A stretch of 64,000 bases of DNA from Viola odorata (lineage: Eukaryota; Streptophyta; Magnoliopsida; Malpighiales; Violaceae), in assembly GCA_963691705.1 (NCBI GenBank), contig OY829542.1, positions 30,428,579-30,492,578 on the forward strand. The letters run 5' to 3'. The translations under genes were made by a program, and so were the position numbers. A model generated the notes under the pieces. It saw only the letters and a list, made by a program, of their open reading frames with translations, did no database searches and was not told the DNA's origin. Below are positions 46,642-57,124 of the stretch, in pieces; the stretch's first letter is position 1; each line of letters opens with the position of its first letter.

Positions 46642-48726
46642 ATGACACCTAAAACGAAGAAGCCAATCCGCAAAAATGCTACTGGACCAAAGCCAGTAGG
46701 CACTCCCATCCCCGTTCCTTCCCGATCCAGATCACATTCAACCACAACCAACTCGGCTTCGTTCAAAACAGCCTCTCCACCGTCCTTAAACCCCATCCCC
46801 GTTCCCTCTCAAACGGCTACCTCACCAGCAACCATGGAGCAGCCCAGAGAGTTTACTCCGGTGGAAGACAACATAGAGGTCACGGGCTCCATTCCTCCAA
46901 CCACCACGACCACTAGAGGCGGCCGAGTGGTGAAGCTCCCCCCCAGATCATCCAAGGCCAAAGCCCAATCTAAGCCACCCTCGGCATCAACCAAGCAGTC
47001 ACCTCTTGACGCGGCTGTAGATCGATTCGTAGCTCCTCACCAATCCTTAACCGTCGAGGAGGTCCTTAAGGACATCCAAATCTCCGACGAGGAACAAGAG
47101 GATGTGGAGGAGCAAGGAGAGCCGGGTGGAGACCAAGACAACAAAGATCTTGAAGGAGTGGAAGAAGGAACAGGGGAAAGCGGGGAGGCGGAAGGCAGTG
47201 AAGAGGAAGTGGATCTCGAGGCCCAGAGAGCGGCATAGGAGGAGGAGAAGAAGCTCAAAGCAGCCGCGGCAAGATCAGCGGCTAAAAAGGGAAAATCCAA
47301 AACCCCCTCATCGGAGAAGCCAGCCATAGTGGTCACGCTAGTGGGTGCCAAGAGGAAGCTTCCTACCTCCAGTGCCGGCAAGCCCTCGACATCGAAGAAG
47401 TCTCGAGCCCCCGAAGTGGAAGAAGAGGTCGAGGCCGAGATACCAGAACCTTCATCCCTCGCCAGATCCAGCACCCAACAGGTAACTTTCGACCTTTCTT
47501 CACCCCATGAGTGGATTATCTTTAATGACAAGCACTCTATTGATAAGTTAACTTTGCTGAATTCCAAGGGTGTTAGCTCATGTGCGCGCCTGGATTTTGA
47601 TTTTCTAGCAAGGATGGGTATTGAGTCGAGGGTTAGGGAATATGTTGCCAACATTGGTTGGGAATCTTTGTTTTATTTGGAGTATCCGACATATGTTGAG
47701 CTTTCCCTAGAGTTTTTCACAACTTTTTGGGTAGATGGGACTTTTAAGCCAAAGGGCAAAGTCGGTCCGAATTCTTCTACCCCGGGTTTGATTAACTTTA
47801 GGCTAGCCAACAAATGGGAGCACTTGACTCTTGGGGAATTTAACTGTTGGTTAGGTTTTGTGACTAAAGATGAATTAAACAACCCTTTATACAAAAATGC
47901 CTTGACTGTTATTCCTCCTGTTTTTGATGCCACTGCTGCTTTTTGTGAGTTAACCAATAAGTCTGATGCTAAATATGATACTAAGGGTAGTAAAGCCCAT
48001 GAAATAGCTGATCCTGCTTTGCGTATCTTGCACCGATATCTAGCCCTCACCTTTTCCGCAAGATTTGGTTCCTCGGGGCAGATATCTGTGCAGGAACTCT
48101 TCTTTTTATGGTGCATGAAACACAAACTTAGGGTCAACCTAGGCTTTTGGATAGCTTCGGGTGTACTGCATGTTTTGAATGGTGGCCGTGGGCCTATTTT
48201 TGGTTCGCTTATCTCTCTATTTGCTGCGAAGATGCGAAAAATTGACTTGCCTACTAGTAGCCTTTCCGAGCCCTTGGCATTCAAGGATTTGGATATCAGA
48301 ACCTTGGATGTCATGGGCCATTTGTGTCTCTCACGTGGCGTGGTGAGTTTTTATCCAGGTTGTGCCCCGGCATCAGAGAAAGTTTTCGGGACCAAGAATG
48401 GCGGCATCTTCGATTATCCAGATCTCTCGGATCCCCATTCCAATGCCGCCCCTCGAACCCCCGAAAGCCAAGCGGCCCAAGTAGAAGCAGTTCAGCAAAG
48501 CAGAGCAAACCAAGCACCAAGTCAGCCCCCAGTTCCTCTCATTGTCTATGACCCAACCCAGACTCGGCTTCTCCAGCTTATTCTGCAGGAACTTCAGGCT
48601 TTGACGGCTGAAGTAGCCCGCAGAAATTTGCCTCCGCAGTGGCCCACCATCAAACATTTTCACCGCAGCCCCCGAAAAGGGCCCTCCAAACAATTATATT
48701 TATTTTATGGTGCTGTACTTATATAA
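46642..48726 (+). pseudogene. Element B third ORF, Athila ORF-1/env-position protein, one stop
   Basis: ATG 46642 (MTPKTKKPIRKNATGPKPVG). A single TAG (47236-47238) breaks a 694-codon frame. The N-terminal 200 residues are basic then Pro/Ser/Thr rich, followed by an acidic stretch (EEQEDVEEQGEPGG) and, after the stop, an Ala/Lys stretch. The conserved part runs 47490-48350: FNDKHSIDKLTLLNSKG, IGWESLFYLEYPTYVELSLEFF, NFRLANKWEHLTLGEFNCWLG, PALRILHRYLALTFSARFGSSG and SVQELFFLWCM. This aligns along its length with the copy in element A. The C-terminal tail is Gln/Pro rich. No clear signal peptide or transmembrane span. The function of this family is not established. Confidence 0.85.
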
Positions 48727-48751
48727 TTTGAACTCCGTATTTTGCTCTCCC

Positions 48752-48769
48752 CGCATTGAGGACAATGCG
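48752..48769 (+). other. AGGA-loop hairpin beside purine run, element B
   Basis: CGCATTG-AGGA-CAATGCG, a perfect 7-bp stem, 26 nt after the third-ORF stop and followed by CTGCCTAAGTGTGGGGAGGG. Counterpart of 6133-6148 in element A. Confidence 0.65.
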
Positions 48770-49045
48770 CTGCCTAAGTGTGGGGAGGGTTTTATTTAGG
48801 CTCTTTGACTGTATGATTGCATGTTTACTTTTTCCGCTTGTTGTATGACTGTATGTTTTGTTTTTCGGATTTTATTTTGCGGCTTTTAGTTTAGCCATGC
48901 TAGAAAAATACAGTTTTCAAACCCTCATTGTTTGCATGCGTCTTTCAACTTTTTGATACATAGAAAAATCATGACATCCATCACAGCTGCACCTGAGCAT
49001 ACATTTTTAGGCCTACTAGCCCTTATATCCATATCTAGGCCACAA

Positions 49046-49403
49046 CACCAGTAGTCGCAGTTTGATCCCGTGAGCATTTTCGAGCTTCATGCCCTTCATT
49101 TCTGAGTGAAAATGCTTAAGCTAGGCACGGTCTAAGTTTGGATAATATCCCTGGGTATAGTCACTGTTAGGACATGGGAAAGCTTAGATATGACAGAAAG
49201 CTTCGCATCAATGTCTTTTTTTTTCACCAGTAGTCGCAGTTTGATCCCGTGAGCATTTTCGAGCTTCATGCCCTTCATTTCTGAGTGAAAATGCTTAAGC
49301 TAGGCACGGTCTAAGTTTTCATAATATCCCTGGGTATAGTCACTGTTAGGACATGGGAAAGCTTAGATATGACAGAAAGCTTCGCATCAATGTCTTTTTC
49401 TTT
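49046..49403 (+). repeat. 179-bp tandem duplication in element B
   Basis: 49046-49224 and 49225-49403 are near-identical head-to-tail copies, both beginning CACCAGTAGTCGCAG and ending CATCAATGTCTTTTT. A few differences (for example TTTGGATAA against TTTTCATAA). Confidence 0.9.
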
Positions 49404-50519
49404 CTCTTCTCCCACTCTCTCTCTCTTTTCTTTTCGAGCCCCCGACATTCCCCTTCTTTTCATATTCTTTCCTGACCATTTGTATTTTCTTGATCTTTTT
49501 CCTTGGCAGGTGAGGTAGCGATTATTGAGGGTAACGTCGAGGGCTAGACACCCAAAGAACGCACAGACAAGTTCAAGTGTGGGGAAGCAAACGAAAGCAA
49601 AAGACTTCAAAGCAAAAGCTCGAAAGAGTTTCGAGCCCTAGATCATTTAAGCGATTCGAGCCCCCGAAAAGTTCAAGTATGGGGAAGCGAAGAAGAAGTC
49701 ACCATCGATGCTGGAAGCAGATCAAGGGCAAGCGCCGAATGAAAAATCAAAAGTTTCATGCCCCGGAAGAATCAAGGTTTTGTAACTGGTTCGTGCCCCC
49801 TATTCTAAAAAAAAAAAATTAAAAAAAGAAGGAGAAAGCATTTAAAATTCAAAATAAAAGAAGGGGGGCATTAAGCAAGCAAAAAGAGTATCTGCATCTG
49901 AAGCCTCAACAAGATCGTTTTCCTGCCCTCGAAAGAAGACTTCCGTCTAGCCCCCGAAATATCTCGTGCCCTCAATGAAAGCTGCCTTGCCACTTCACCT
50001 TTTCCTAAGCCAGGGAATCCATCCAGGTTATATCTGGTCCTTTCTTTTCTTTCCTTCTTTTCTCCCCTCATTTCTCTCCTATTCATCTCCTACTTCTCTC
50101 CCTCTCACATCTCCATCTCTTTCTGTCCTATTTTCTTTCTTTTTGCTGATGCGTTGTTTTCCCGATCGTTGATTGCCCATGCATGTGCTCTACAGTAATC
50201 GGATTGTCGTGCAAACTATGCCTGTGTTGTGTTATTTGCATTCATGAGTGATAGCCTAAACACTTGTTTTATTCTAAGAATGAGTGCAAACACTTGTCTT
50301 TGTAAGGACTGCTGGTGATTGGACTAGATATGGGAAAGTCTGGTTGGTAGGGTCGTTACCCTATCAGCCGGATGCAGGTGCTTTTCTAGGTCTGGATTTG
50401 CTCAGCTTAGGTGTAGCTTGTTGGTCGGCGTGCCGATTCTGTGTATTGGGAGTTGATTGTGTGTTTTCAAATGAGGTGGTTTTCCAATTTTGTTCATGCT
50501 CGAGGGCGAGCATGGGGGC

Positions 50520-50533
50520 AGTGTGGGGATGTT
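50520..50533 (+). other. Element B polypurine tract
   Basis: AGTGTGGGGATGTT immediately before the 3' LTR, identical to the tract of element A. Confidence 0.85.
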
Positions 50534-52139
50534 TGATAGCATGTTCCATACTCTCTGTTTTACCCTCCTTTCTAGCCCTTTCGGGGGCTCGATGCTACTA
50601 TTTGATCTTCATTTCAGCTTTATTTGCAGAATAACATCAAAGGAGGGAAAAGGCCGAAAAGAAGCAATTTGGGAGCGTTTATGAGGATTTCCAGTTTCGA
50701 GGCCTAGAAGATCGAGCAATGTCAAGACCTCGGCGCGAACCAGACTAGTGCGCAGTCGCAAGGCCTCGGCAGCCCTGAGCCTTCTTCAAGAAAAAGCATC
50801 TTCAAAGATCCGCGCAGATTCCCAAGCGGTTCCAGAAGACAGCAGGCATGTCAGGAATCCCAGAATATTCCTTTTGCAAGGACGCGTGCTGTCATCTCCT
50901 CATTGCTCTTAGCGGTTTTGTCTCCTAGCTAGCATTAGGCTATATAAGCATAGTTTTAGGATTTTTGTAAGGACGGCTGTCGAAGGGATATTTTCACACA
51001 TTAGTTTTCAGCATTTTAATTTCTGGGAATCAGCTCCTTCTTCCCATCAAGAACAACCTTTGTCTTTCCTCTTCGATTATTACTAATCTACCGGTTTATT
51101 CTAATCCTCTTCTTACTTTTCTTGTTTATTTGTTGTATGATCTCATACACCTACTGTTTATATTATAGTATGAGTAGCTAAGCACCCCTTTCTTGGTGAA
51201 GGGTGTTTCTAAGGGTTGTAGGGTGCGGCTAAGAGGTCTAATGCATGCTTAATATACTCTCTTGTAGTACATGACTGTTTACCGATTTAATGCCATGCTT
51301 GTCTAGAAATGTTAAGAGCTTGATCATCTATTAGTATTTCTGCATGAGTAACGTCATACTCCAGTGTTATAACTAACGCGAAGCCCTGGAGTTTGAGCAG
51401 ACACCTAGGGGAGGCAGCGCGAGAGGCCTCACCTAGGGGTAAACAGGAATCTAGGGAGTGATACGGGTCTGACAAACCGAGCTATCGCGCCCTAGATCTG
51501 TCTTACCTCTCCTTCATGGGCGTTCAGAATTTAGCCTCCCTACTTCGAGCCCGGATAGGCCGGACGGTCAAGGCTACCTTTTGATGACAAGGGAGGTAGC
51601 TGGGAGGATGGCTGGACGTTAAGGTCACCTCATATATGGAAACGGGGGGTGACTTTTAACTAAGAAGGTAAGCAGGGGATGCGGTGTGGAAACGCGGTCC
51701 CTATAGCAGATCTGCACATGAGACTAGAAAACTTCTGCACCAATGACTGGCCGCCCTAGAAAACAACCCGAAAGAACACCTTTCGCTAAGATCTTTTCTC
51801 TCTCTGATTTATATCTCTTTTACTTTCCTACGCTTGATTTTCCGTTCACTTGATCTTTTACGTTTCGTGCCCTGGATTGCATTTTACTTTCGTGCCCTAG
51901 ATAAATACTTTACAATTCTGTTTTGTTAGCTCCCATACTCTGCGTTGATTAATTTATTAATCAACATAAAACCCCCCCAGTATTGTTACCTGGATTAGAT
52001 CTGCGCTTATTACTTTGTCATACATTTCCATTAACAAGTTAGTCCTTCAATCTCTGTGGTTCGACCCTGTCTTGCTCTGTACGCATTAATTTGTGCATCT
52101 AGGCACCAGGAAAATATTAGTATATTTGAGTGACGATCA
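50534..52139 (+). repeat. Element B 3' LTR
   Basis: 1606 bp, about 98.4% identical to the 5' LTR by my count. Intact TATATAAG at 50941-50948. Confidence 0.95.
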
Positions 52140-53187
52140 CTAGGCAATTTGCCTTGGCCCAAACGCGTGAGAAGAGAGGGAGGGCTTTGCCTTGGCTTGG
52201 CCCAAGCAAGGAAAAATGGGTTGTTGGCCAGCTCACGCGGGAAAGAAAGAAGGGCCAACCCATTGGGATGGTCTGGTCTTGGGCCCCAGATAGGCCCACT
52301 CCCGGCCTAGTGGGTCAAGCCCACAGTTTTGGCCCGTCGTTTTTTTCCGCAACATGTAATTTTGTACTGTTTATTTATTTTGCATACTTGTACTATTTAT
52401 TTATTTTGCGTACTTGTACTGTTTATTTATTTTGCATACTTGTACTGTTTATTTATTTTCCGTATGCTTGTACAGTTTATTTATGCTTGCATGTTTAATT
52501 ATTTATTTTCTTTTGCATGTTTAATTATTCTGTTTGCGTAAAATTGTCAAAAATAATTATTTCCCTTACCGTAATTTTGATGTCGATTATTCGAATGCTC
52601 ATCCTATTTAACTAATTATTTTTGCATGCTCTCGGATGCTTAAATAATTATTCTGCCCGCGTTTAATTATTTCGCTTGCGTACAATAAGTCATTAAATAT
52701 TTATCTATTTCAACTATCATTTTCCCGAACTAATAATCTCGACCTTGTAGAGTAAATCAACCGGTACCCTCAACAAGTACGCATTTCTTACCCTTTTATT
52801 TATTCCACGCTTTTTTCGCACATACGCTCGTTTGCATCACTATTTAAAATTGTTAAAAATTTAATCTGTTGGGCATGATCACTAAATTAGGACTTTATAT
52901 TTTTCCAAGCCATTAAACACCTCGTTTCTCCGATAACCTTTTTAGGATGTGACTCGGGTGCCTAACACCTTCCCGAGTCCATAATACGACCCCGAACCAC
53001 TGTTCTCGGTTTCAGACCCACTTTGCCTTAGCTTTTTATTTTTTTATGCCATGACAATAGGTTCCCTAAACCTAGAACAAATGAGGGTGGCGACTTCATT
53101 GCATTATGAGAGATGAGTCTGATTTCATCTCACATCTCGTCCCAAACCCGCGTGGCATTAGGAAAAATCGAAAAAGGGGGTGCGACA
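52140..53187 (+). repeat. Element C 3' LTR, piece 3
   Basis: Resumes with CTAGGCAATTTGCC after Athila B and runs to GGGGGTGCGACA, parallel to 24666-25605. It contains a local expansion of a 26-bp unit, four copies at about 52364-52475 (TTTATTTATTTTGCATACT-type), where the left LTR has a single unit. Confidence 0.82.
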
Positions 53188-53720
53188 GGAGGCAGTATAA
53201 CATTGCTACAACCTTAGAAGTTGTAGCTTTGGTAGTTGGTGGTTTTGACGAACAAAATGGTAACCGAGACATAGTTGTTGAGCATCGTGAGAAGGGATTG
53301 CAACGTATAACCGAATTACATCCAAACATTATGGCAATGCATTATCCCTTGCCTTCTCCACATGGAGAGGACAATTATCGCATTGGGATTTCTCATAGAG
53401 AGGTCACAAATGGGCAGGAATGCAAAAGAAAGAAATTGACAATGCGAGAATATTATGCATTTCGAATACAATAAAGGTTCATTGAAGCAGCAACATTGTT
53501 GAATGGAGGACGATTGGTTCATCAATATGTAGTTGATGCTAATGGATCATGAAGAATAAAAAAAACTTAGAGTTGAGTTGTAAAGAGGCCTGCAAGATGC
53601 CATCCAAAAGAGAGACACTAATGCAACCGAAGTGGGATCTAGGACTGTTTTACCAGTAACAAGCCCAACTCCACTAAAGCCTATGATACTATGATAGCTA
53701 ACAAGAAGTTGCCATAGCAG
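53188..53720 (+). pseudogene. Helitron Rep/helicase-like fragment
   Basis: The frame begins right at the end of the element C LTR: RRQYNIATTLEVVALVVGGFD, RDIVVEHREKGLQRITELHP, MAMHYPLPSPHGEDNYRIGI, KRKKLTMREYYAFRIQ. It stops at 53472-53474, where plant Helitrons continue with RxxE. Further pieces follow (LLNGGRLVHQYVVDANG, then RGLQDAIQKRDTNATEVGSR up to about 53690). This order matches the N-terminal helicase-like/Rep region of plant Helitron proteins. The Rep active site and helicase are missing. C probably inserted into this Helitron, but the left half is not found beside the left LTR. Confidence 0.75.
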
Positions 53721-53724
53721 AATC

Positions 53725-54024
53725 ATGCTCATTTACCTAAGCGTCTTTATGGAACAACCTCCTGGTTATATTGATACAACCAAACTTGCTCATGTATATC
53801 TTCTCAAGCGCTCCTTGTACGGTTTGAAACAGGCTCCCCGCGCTGGTATTCAAAATTGGCCTCATTCCTTCTTACCGTGGGCTTTATCTGTTCTCGTCTT
53901 GATACATCGTTATTCATTTATCATCATGAGAATATAGTTGCGTATTTATTGATATACGTAGATGATATTGTCCTCATCGGGAGTGACTCTACTTTCTCAA
54001 CACGCTTATTTCCACTCTTGGTTG
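53725..54024 (+). pseudogene. Ty1/copia reverse transcriptase fragment
   Basis: Copia RT, middle part: YLSVFMEQPPGYIDTTKLAHV, LLKRSLYGLKQAPRA, then frameshifted LIYVDDIVLIG with the YVDD active site (around 53946-53980). It is interrupted by the solo LTR at 54025; RT resumes at 56508. Confidence 0.85.
54020..54024. repeat. Solo LTR target-site duplication, left
   Basis: GGTTG, identical to 56508-56512. Confidence 0.88.
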
Positions 54025-56507
54025 TGTGAGACCCCTAGAAATTGTGACTTAGATTTATTTTGGTTAATTAGATAAGTATTAGTTAGATTAGAAGAGAGTT
54101 AGAAATTTTGTTAGTTTCGTGTGTAAACTAGTTGTTTCTAGTAAATAAATAAATAAATAAATAAATAATACATAATAAATAATAATATAAAAAATTGAGA
54201 TAAGCAATAGGAACGGGAAAAGAGAGGATAAGAAAGGAAAGAAAAGAAACAAGATAATAAAGGAAAGAAAAGAAACAGAGAGAGAGTGGCGGAAGAGAGG
54301 AAGATATGAAGGAGAGAAACTTTTGGAAAATCAAAGGTTAGTACACCAAAATTGTAATTAAACATCTTCAATTACTTAAGCTTGAGTTTAATTGATAGTT
54401 GGGTATGCAATTAGTTTCTAGAATCCTTTATCCAAAAAAATTACATGAATCAATTATAGGGTTTTGAGAGTTTGTTAGATTTTGATATTTTGTGGTATTG
54501 ACGAATTAAATGGAAATAATTGAAATTAGGAATGAAGTGATTGGGGGCATGGGTAATCAATTTGACGAACAAAGGCACATGAGTTTAGAGTTAGGATTAT
54601 TGACATACAAATTTGGGGATTTAGATAGTTTAAAGTTTAGTAGCTTTAATTCTGAAATTCATACGAGATAATGAGTGTGAAACTAATTAGTGGTAAATTT
54701 AAGTGTTGTGATATAGGGATGGTGAAGTTTAGTCCTAAAACTTTTAGCGTTTGCGGATTAGTCCCCACATCAGGATCAGTTTTGGGAAAGTTATTTCTGG
54801 GTTTAAATGTGCAATATATTGGACAATTATTGGTGTACTGGATGTTTGTTGTAACTACTTTATATGTTATGCAAGTTTCCTTTTGTTATATTAATTATTG
54901 AATTCTATTCTTTGTTTTGCATTTCATACATAATTCTTTCGGGCGACATGCCACTTGACCATTCATTCACTTACCTACATGAGTGCTAAGAAAGAGTATA
55001 GAAAATTGTGATGATTTATGATTATGATTGGTTATAAGAAAGATTGTAAGAAATGATGATAATTAAATGGGTTTTAATTAATTGGTTATAAGAAAATAGA
55101 GAAGTTGAAACTGGAGAGAAATAGGAAAAGGGGTATGAAGAGCAGAATACAACAAAGAAAAGAAAAGGGGAGATGAGAAATTGTGTTGGTCTTTTAATTA
55201 ATTGTACAAGTCTGAAATTTATTTGATTATTGTGTAAATAACCGATATAGTATTTAATTGGTGTTAGGTGCGACGCCGATGGATCCTACTGTGGAATAGC
55301 TTGTGCAGGCGAAGTGACTTTTGTTCATCATCACGATATTTATTGGTTATGACCCTAACTAACAGGGGTGGTGTTAGTACATGTGCACTGGTTCATTGAA
55401 GCAGTGACTTTTGTTCATACAAAGTATAAACTGCATGATAATATTATTGGTTATTCGTATGAATTATGTTATGACTGTATGTACTGTATTACGGATGTGA
55501 ATATGCATGGTGGTAGTAATTGGTGATGAAAGATGGTATATTGTATTGGTTATGACCCTAACTAACAGGGGTGGTGTTAGTACATGTGCACACGGTTTGT
55601 TAAACCTTAGCTAGTCGGAGGTTATGGCGGTAGCACGAAGTGGCTTGGCCAACATTTCAGTCTGTTGAAAAAATCATATGTCCTAGCCGACTAGGACAGT
55701 GGTGTTGGCACGTGATGGGATCACGGTCTGATTTAATGTCCTAGTCAATAGGGACAATGGTGTTGGCACGTGATGGGATCACAGTCTGAGTTAATATCCT
55801 AGCATGCAGGGATTAAGGTGTTGGCACGTGAATTATCATGGTTTGAGCGTGTTTATTTTATTTGTGTTTTGAGAGTTTAACTGGATAATAATGAGTACAT
55901 GAGTTATAATATCTGGATATTAGTAGTTATATTATATTATATGTATTGAATACAGTGAATATGAATGGTTGCTTGAGTTATAATATCTGGATATTAGTAG
56001 TTATATTATATTATATGTATTGAATACAGTGAATATGAATGGTTGCTTGTACATGTATGTTTATATCTTGTATTATTTATTCACTGAGTTGTGGTAACTC
56101 ACCCTCTCTTAATAATCATTTTTCAGTTGGTGGCAGACAGTAATGAGTTCTGGTTGGAAAATTTAGGGAGTACTCATCAAGTTTAATCGGTATGCCTAGC
56201 ATCTTCCTCCGTTAGGGCCTAGTCGACTATTAACATGTGTATATGTCTATTTTGGGGTTGTAAATAATAAACTCCCTAATAGGTCTGTATTGTTACTTAT
56301 TGTAGTAAGTGTAGAAGTCACCATGTGTTGTTGTGTTTATTACTTGGTAATCAATAAAATAAAATCTTGAGTTTTGAGAATGAATCAATTGTAAATTTTG
56401 AGAAACAGTTAATAAGGAGTCAAGTTAGGCTTGTGAGAGTTCGAGATGAATACTAGAATTCATTCGAACTCTTAGTCGGTCACACACTCTCGGTTTGGGG
56501 TGTGACA
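54025..56507. mobile_element. Solo LTR of a Ty3/gypsy (Tekay/Del-like) element
   Basis: 2483 bp starting TGTGAGACCCC and ending GGGGTGTGACA, flanked by GGTTG duplications and splitting a copia gene at a point where both sides join in frame order. It holds no primer site, polypurine tract or coding domain. The terminal sequence style is that of Tekay/Del chromovirus LTRs (inference). Internal repeats: a roughly 47-bp block at about 55340 and again at 55548; GTGTTGGCACGTGA-type units at about 55703-55835; a perfect 74-bp tandem duplication at 55901-56048. Orientation is uncertain. Confidence 0.83.
55901..56048. repeat. 74-bp perfect tandem duplication in solo LTR
   Basis: 55901-55974 equals 55975-56048, both beginning GAGTTATAATATCTGG and ending GAATGGTTGCTT. 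Confidence 0.93.
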
Positions 56508-57124
56508 GGTTGGGCCTTTATGCTTCGAGATTTAGGTAATCTGATTTTTTTCTTAAGTGTTGAGGCATATCGCACGTCCTCTAGTATCCATTTAACACAG
56601 ATGCGGTATGCACATGACTTATTGGATAAAGCGGGTATGCTCACTGCCAAGCCAACTCCAACCCCTTCTCTTCCATTGTTGTCTCTTCGGAATCATCACT
56701 AGCTCCCTTTCATGATGCCACTCTCTTCCGTAGTACTATTGGTTCCATACTATACTTTACTATGACATGACCTGATATTGATTTTGCTGTAAATAGGGTC
56801 TGTCAATTCATACAGCAGCCTTTGGTCAGACATTGGCTCATGGTTAAGCGCATCTTGCGCTATGTGTGTGCCACTCTTTCCCGTAGCCTTTACTACAAAA
56901 AATGTCCTCATCCTACTGTGCAAACTTTTACGGATGCTGATTGGGCTGGTTGCTCTCTTGACCGCAAATCCACCGGCGGTTACCTAACGTACTTTGGTGA
57001 AAACTTGATTTCCTGGCAGTCTAGGAAACAATGTACTGTTACTCGTTCCTCTACCGAAGAAGAATACAAAGTCTTGGTCGACGGTGCTGTAGATTCTACA
57101 TGGGTTGGTCTCCTTCTACGTGAA
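56508..57124 (+). pseudogene. Ty1/copia RT end and RNase H, fragment
   Basis: Continues the gene from 54024: RDLGNLIFFLSVEAYRTS, HLTQMRYAHDLLDKAGM, then after frame breaks RSTIGSILYF, and the RNase H region VKRILRYVCATLSRSLYY, FTDADWAGCSLDRKSTGGYL, SWQSRKQCTVTRSSTEEEY. Cut at 57124 by Athila E. Conserved Asp and Glu of RNase H are present, but upstream breaks make it dead. Confidence 0.87.

Larger units (their letters stand above)
48727..50519 (+). other. Element B 3' non-coding region
   Basis: 1.8 kb without a convincing gene. It contains the AGGA hairpin (48752-48769), four GTGTGGGGA or GTATGGGGA strings (about 48779, 49577, 49678 and 50521), a 179-bp tandem duplication, and pyrimidine-rich tracts (50035-50150). 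Confidence 0.65.
39649..52139 (+). mobile_element. Element B: Athila-type Ty3/gypsy retrotransposon, complete ends
   Basis: 12.5 kb. LTRs 39649-41253 and 50534-52139, tRNA-Asp primer site, gag-protease-RT start, internally deleted RT/RNase H, integrase, third ORF, long 3' non-coding region and polypurine tract. By hand I count about 26 substitutions and one 1-bp indel between LTRs (about 1.6%). Pol is dead: an RT-RNase H deletion, four in-frame stops and a lost integrase Asp. It is inserted in the right LTR of C. Confidence 0.95.
24262..53187 (+). mobile_element. Element C: Ogre-type gypsy element without pol, doubly invaded
   Basis: Left LTR 24262-25605 (5'-truncated), primer site 25607-25626, leader, gag 26436-28034, non-coding region with a minisatellite (29357-30110), putative polypurine tract near 30488, and right LTR in three pieces: 30509-30653, 38480-39648 and 52140-53187. 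Elements D and B occupy the gaps. No protease, RT, RNase H or integrase lies between gag and the right LTR, so C is gag-only. Assignment to the Ogre/Tat group rests on gag and primer-site style. Confidence 0.75.

Noticed and set aside
40402..51475. Identical 62-codon antisense frames at 40402-40590 and 51287-51475 as a duplicated small gene
   Set aside because: They are the same position in the two LTRs of Athila B. LTR identity explains the duplication.
39649..52139. Claim that Athila B was already broken and mobilised in trans
   Set aside because: With about 1.6% LTR divergence plus methylation-driven decay, a handful of stops could have arisen after insertion. Only sharing of the deletion with other copies would prove it.
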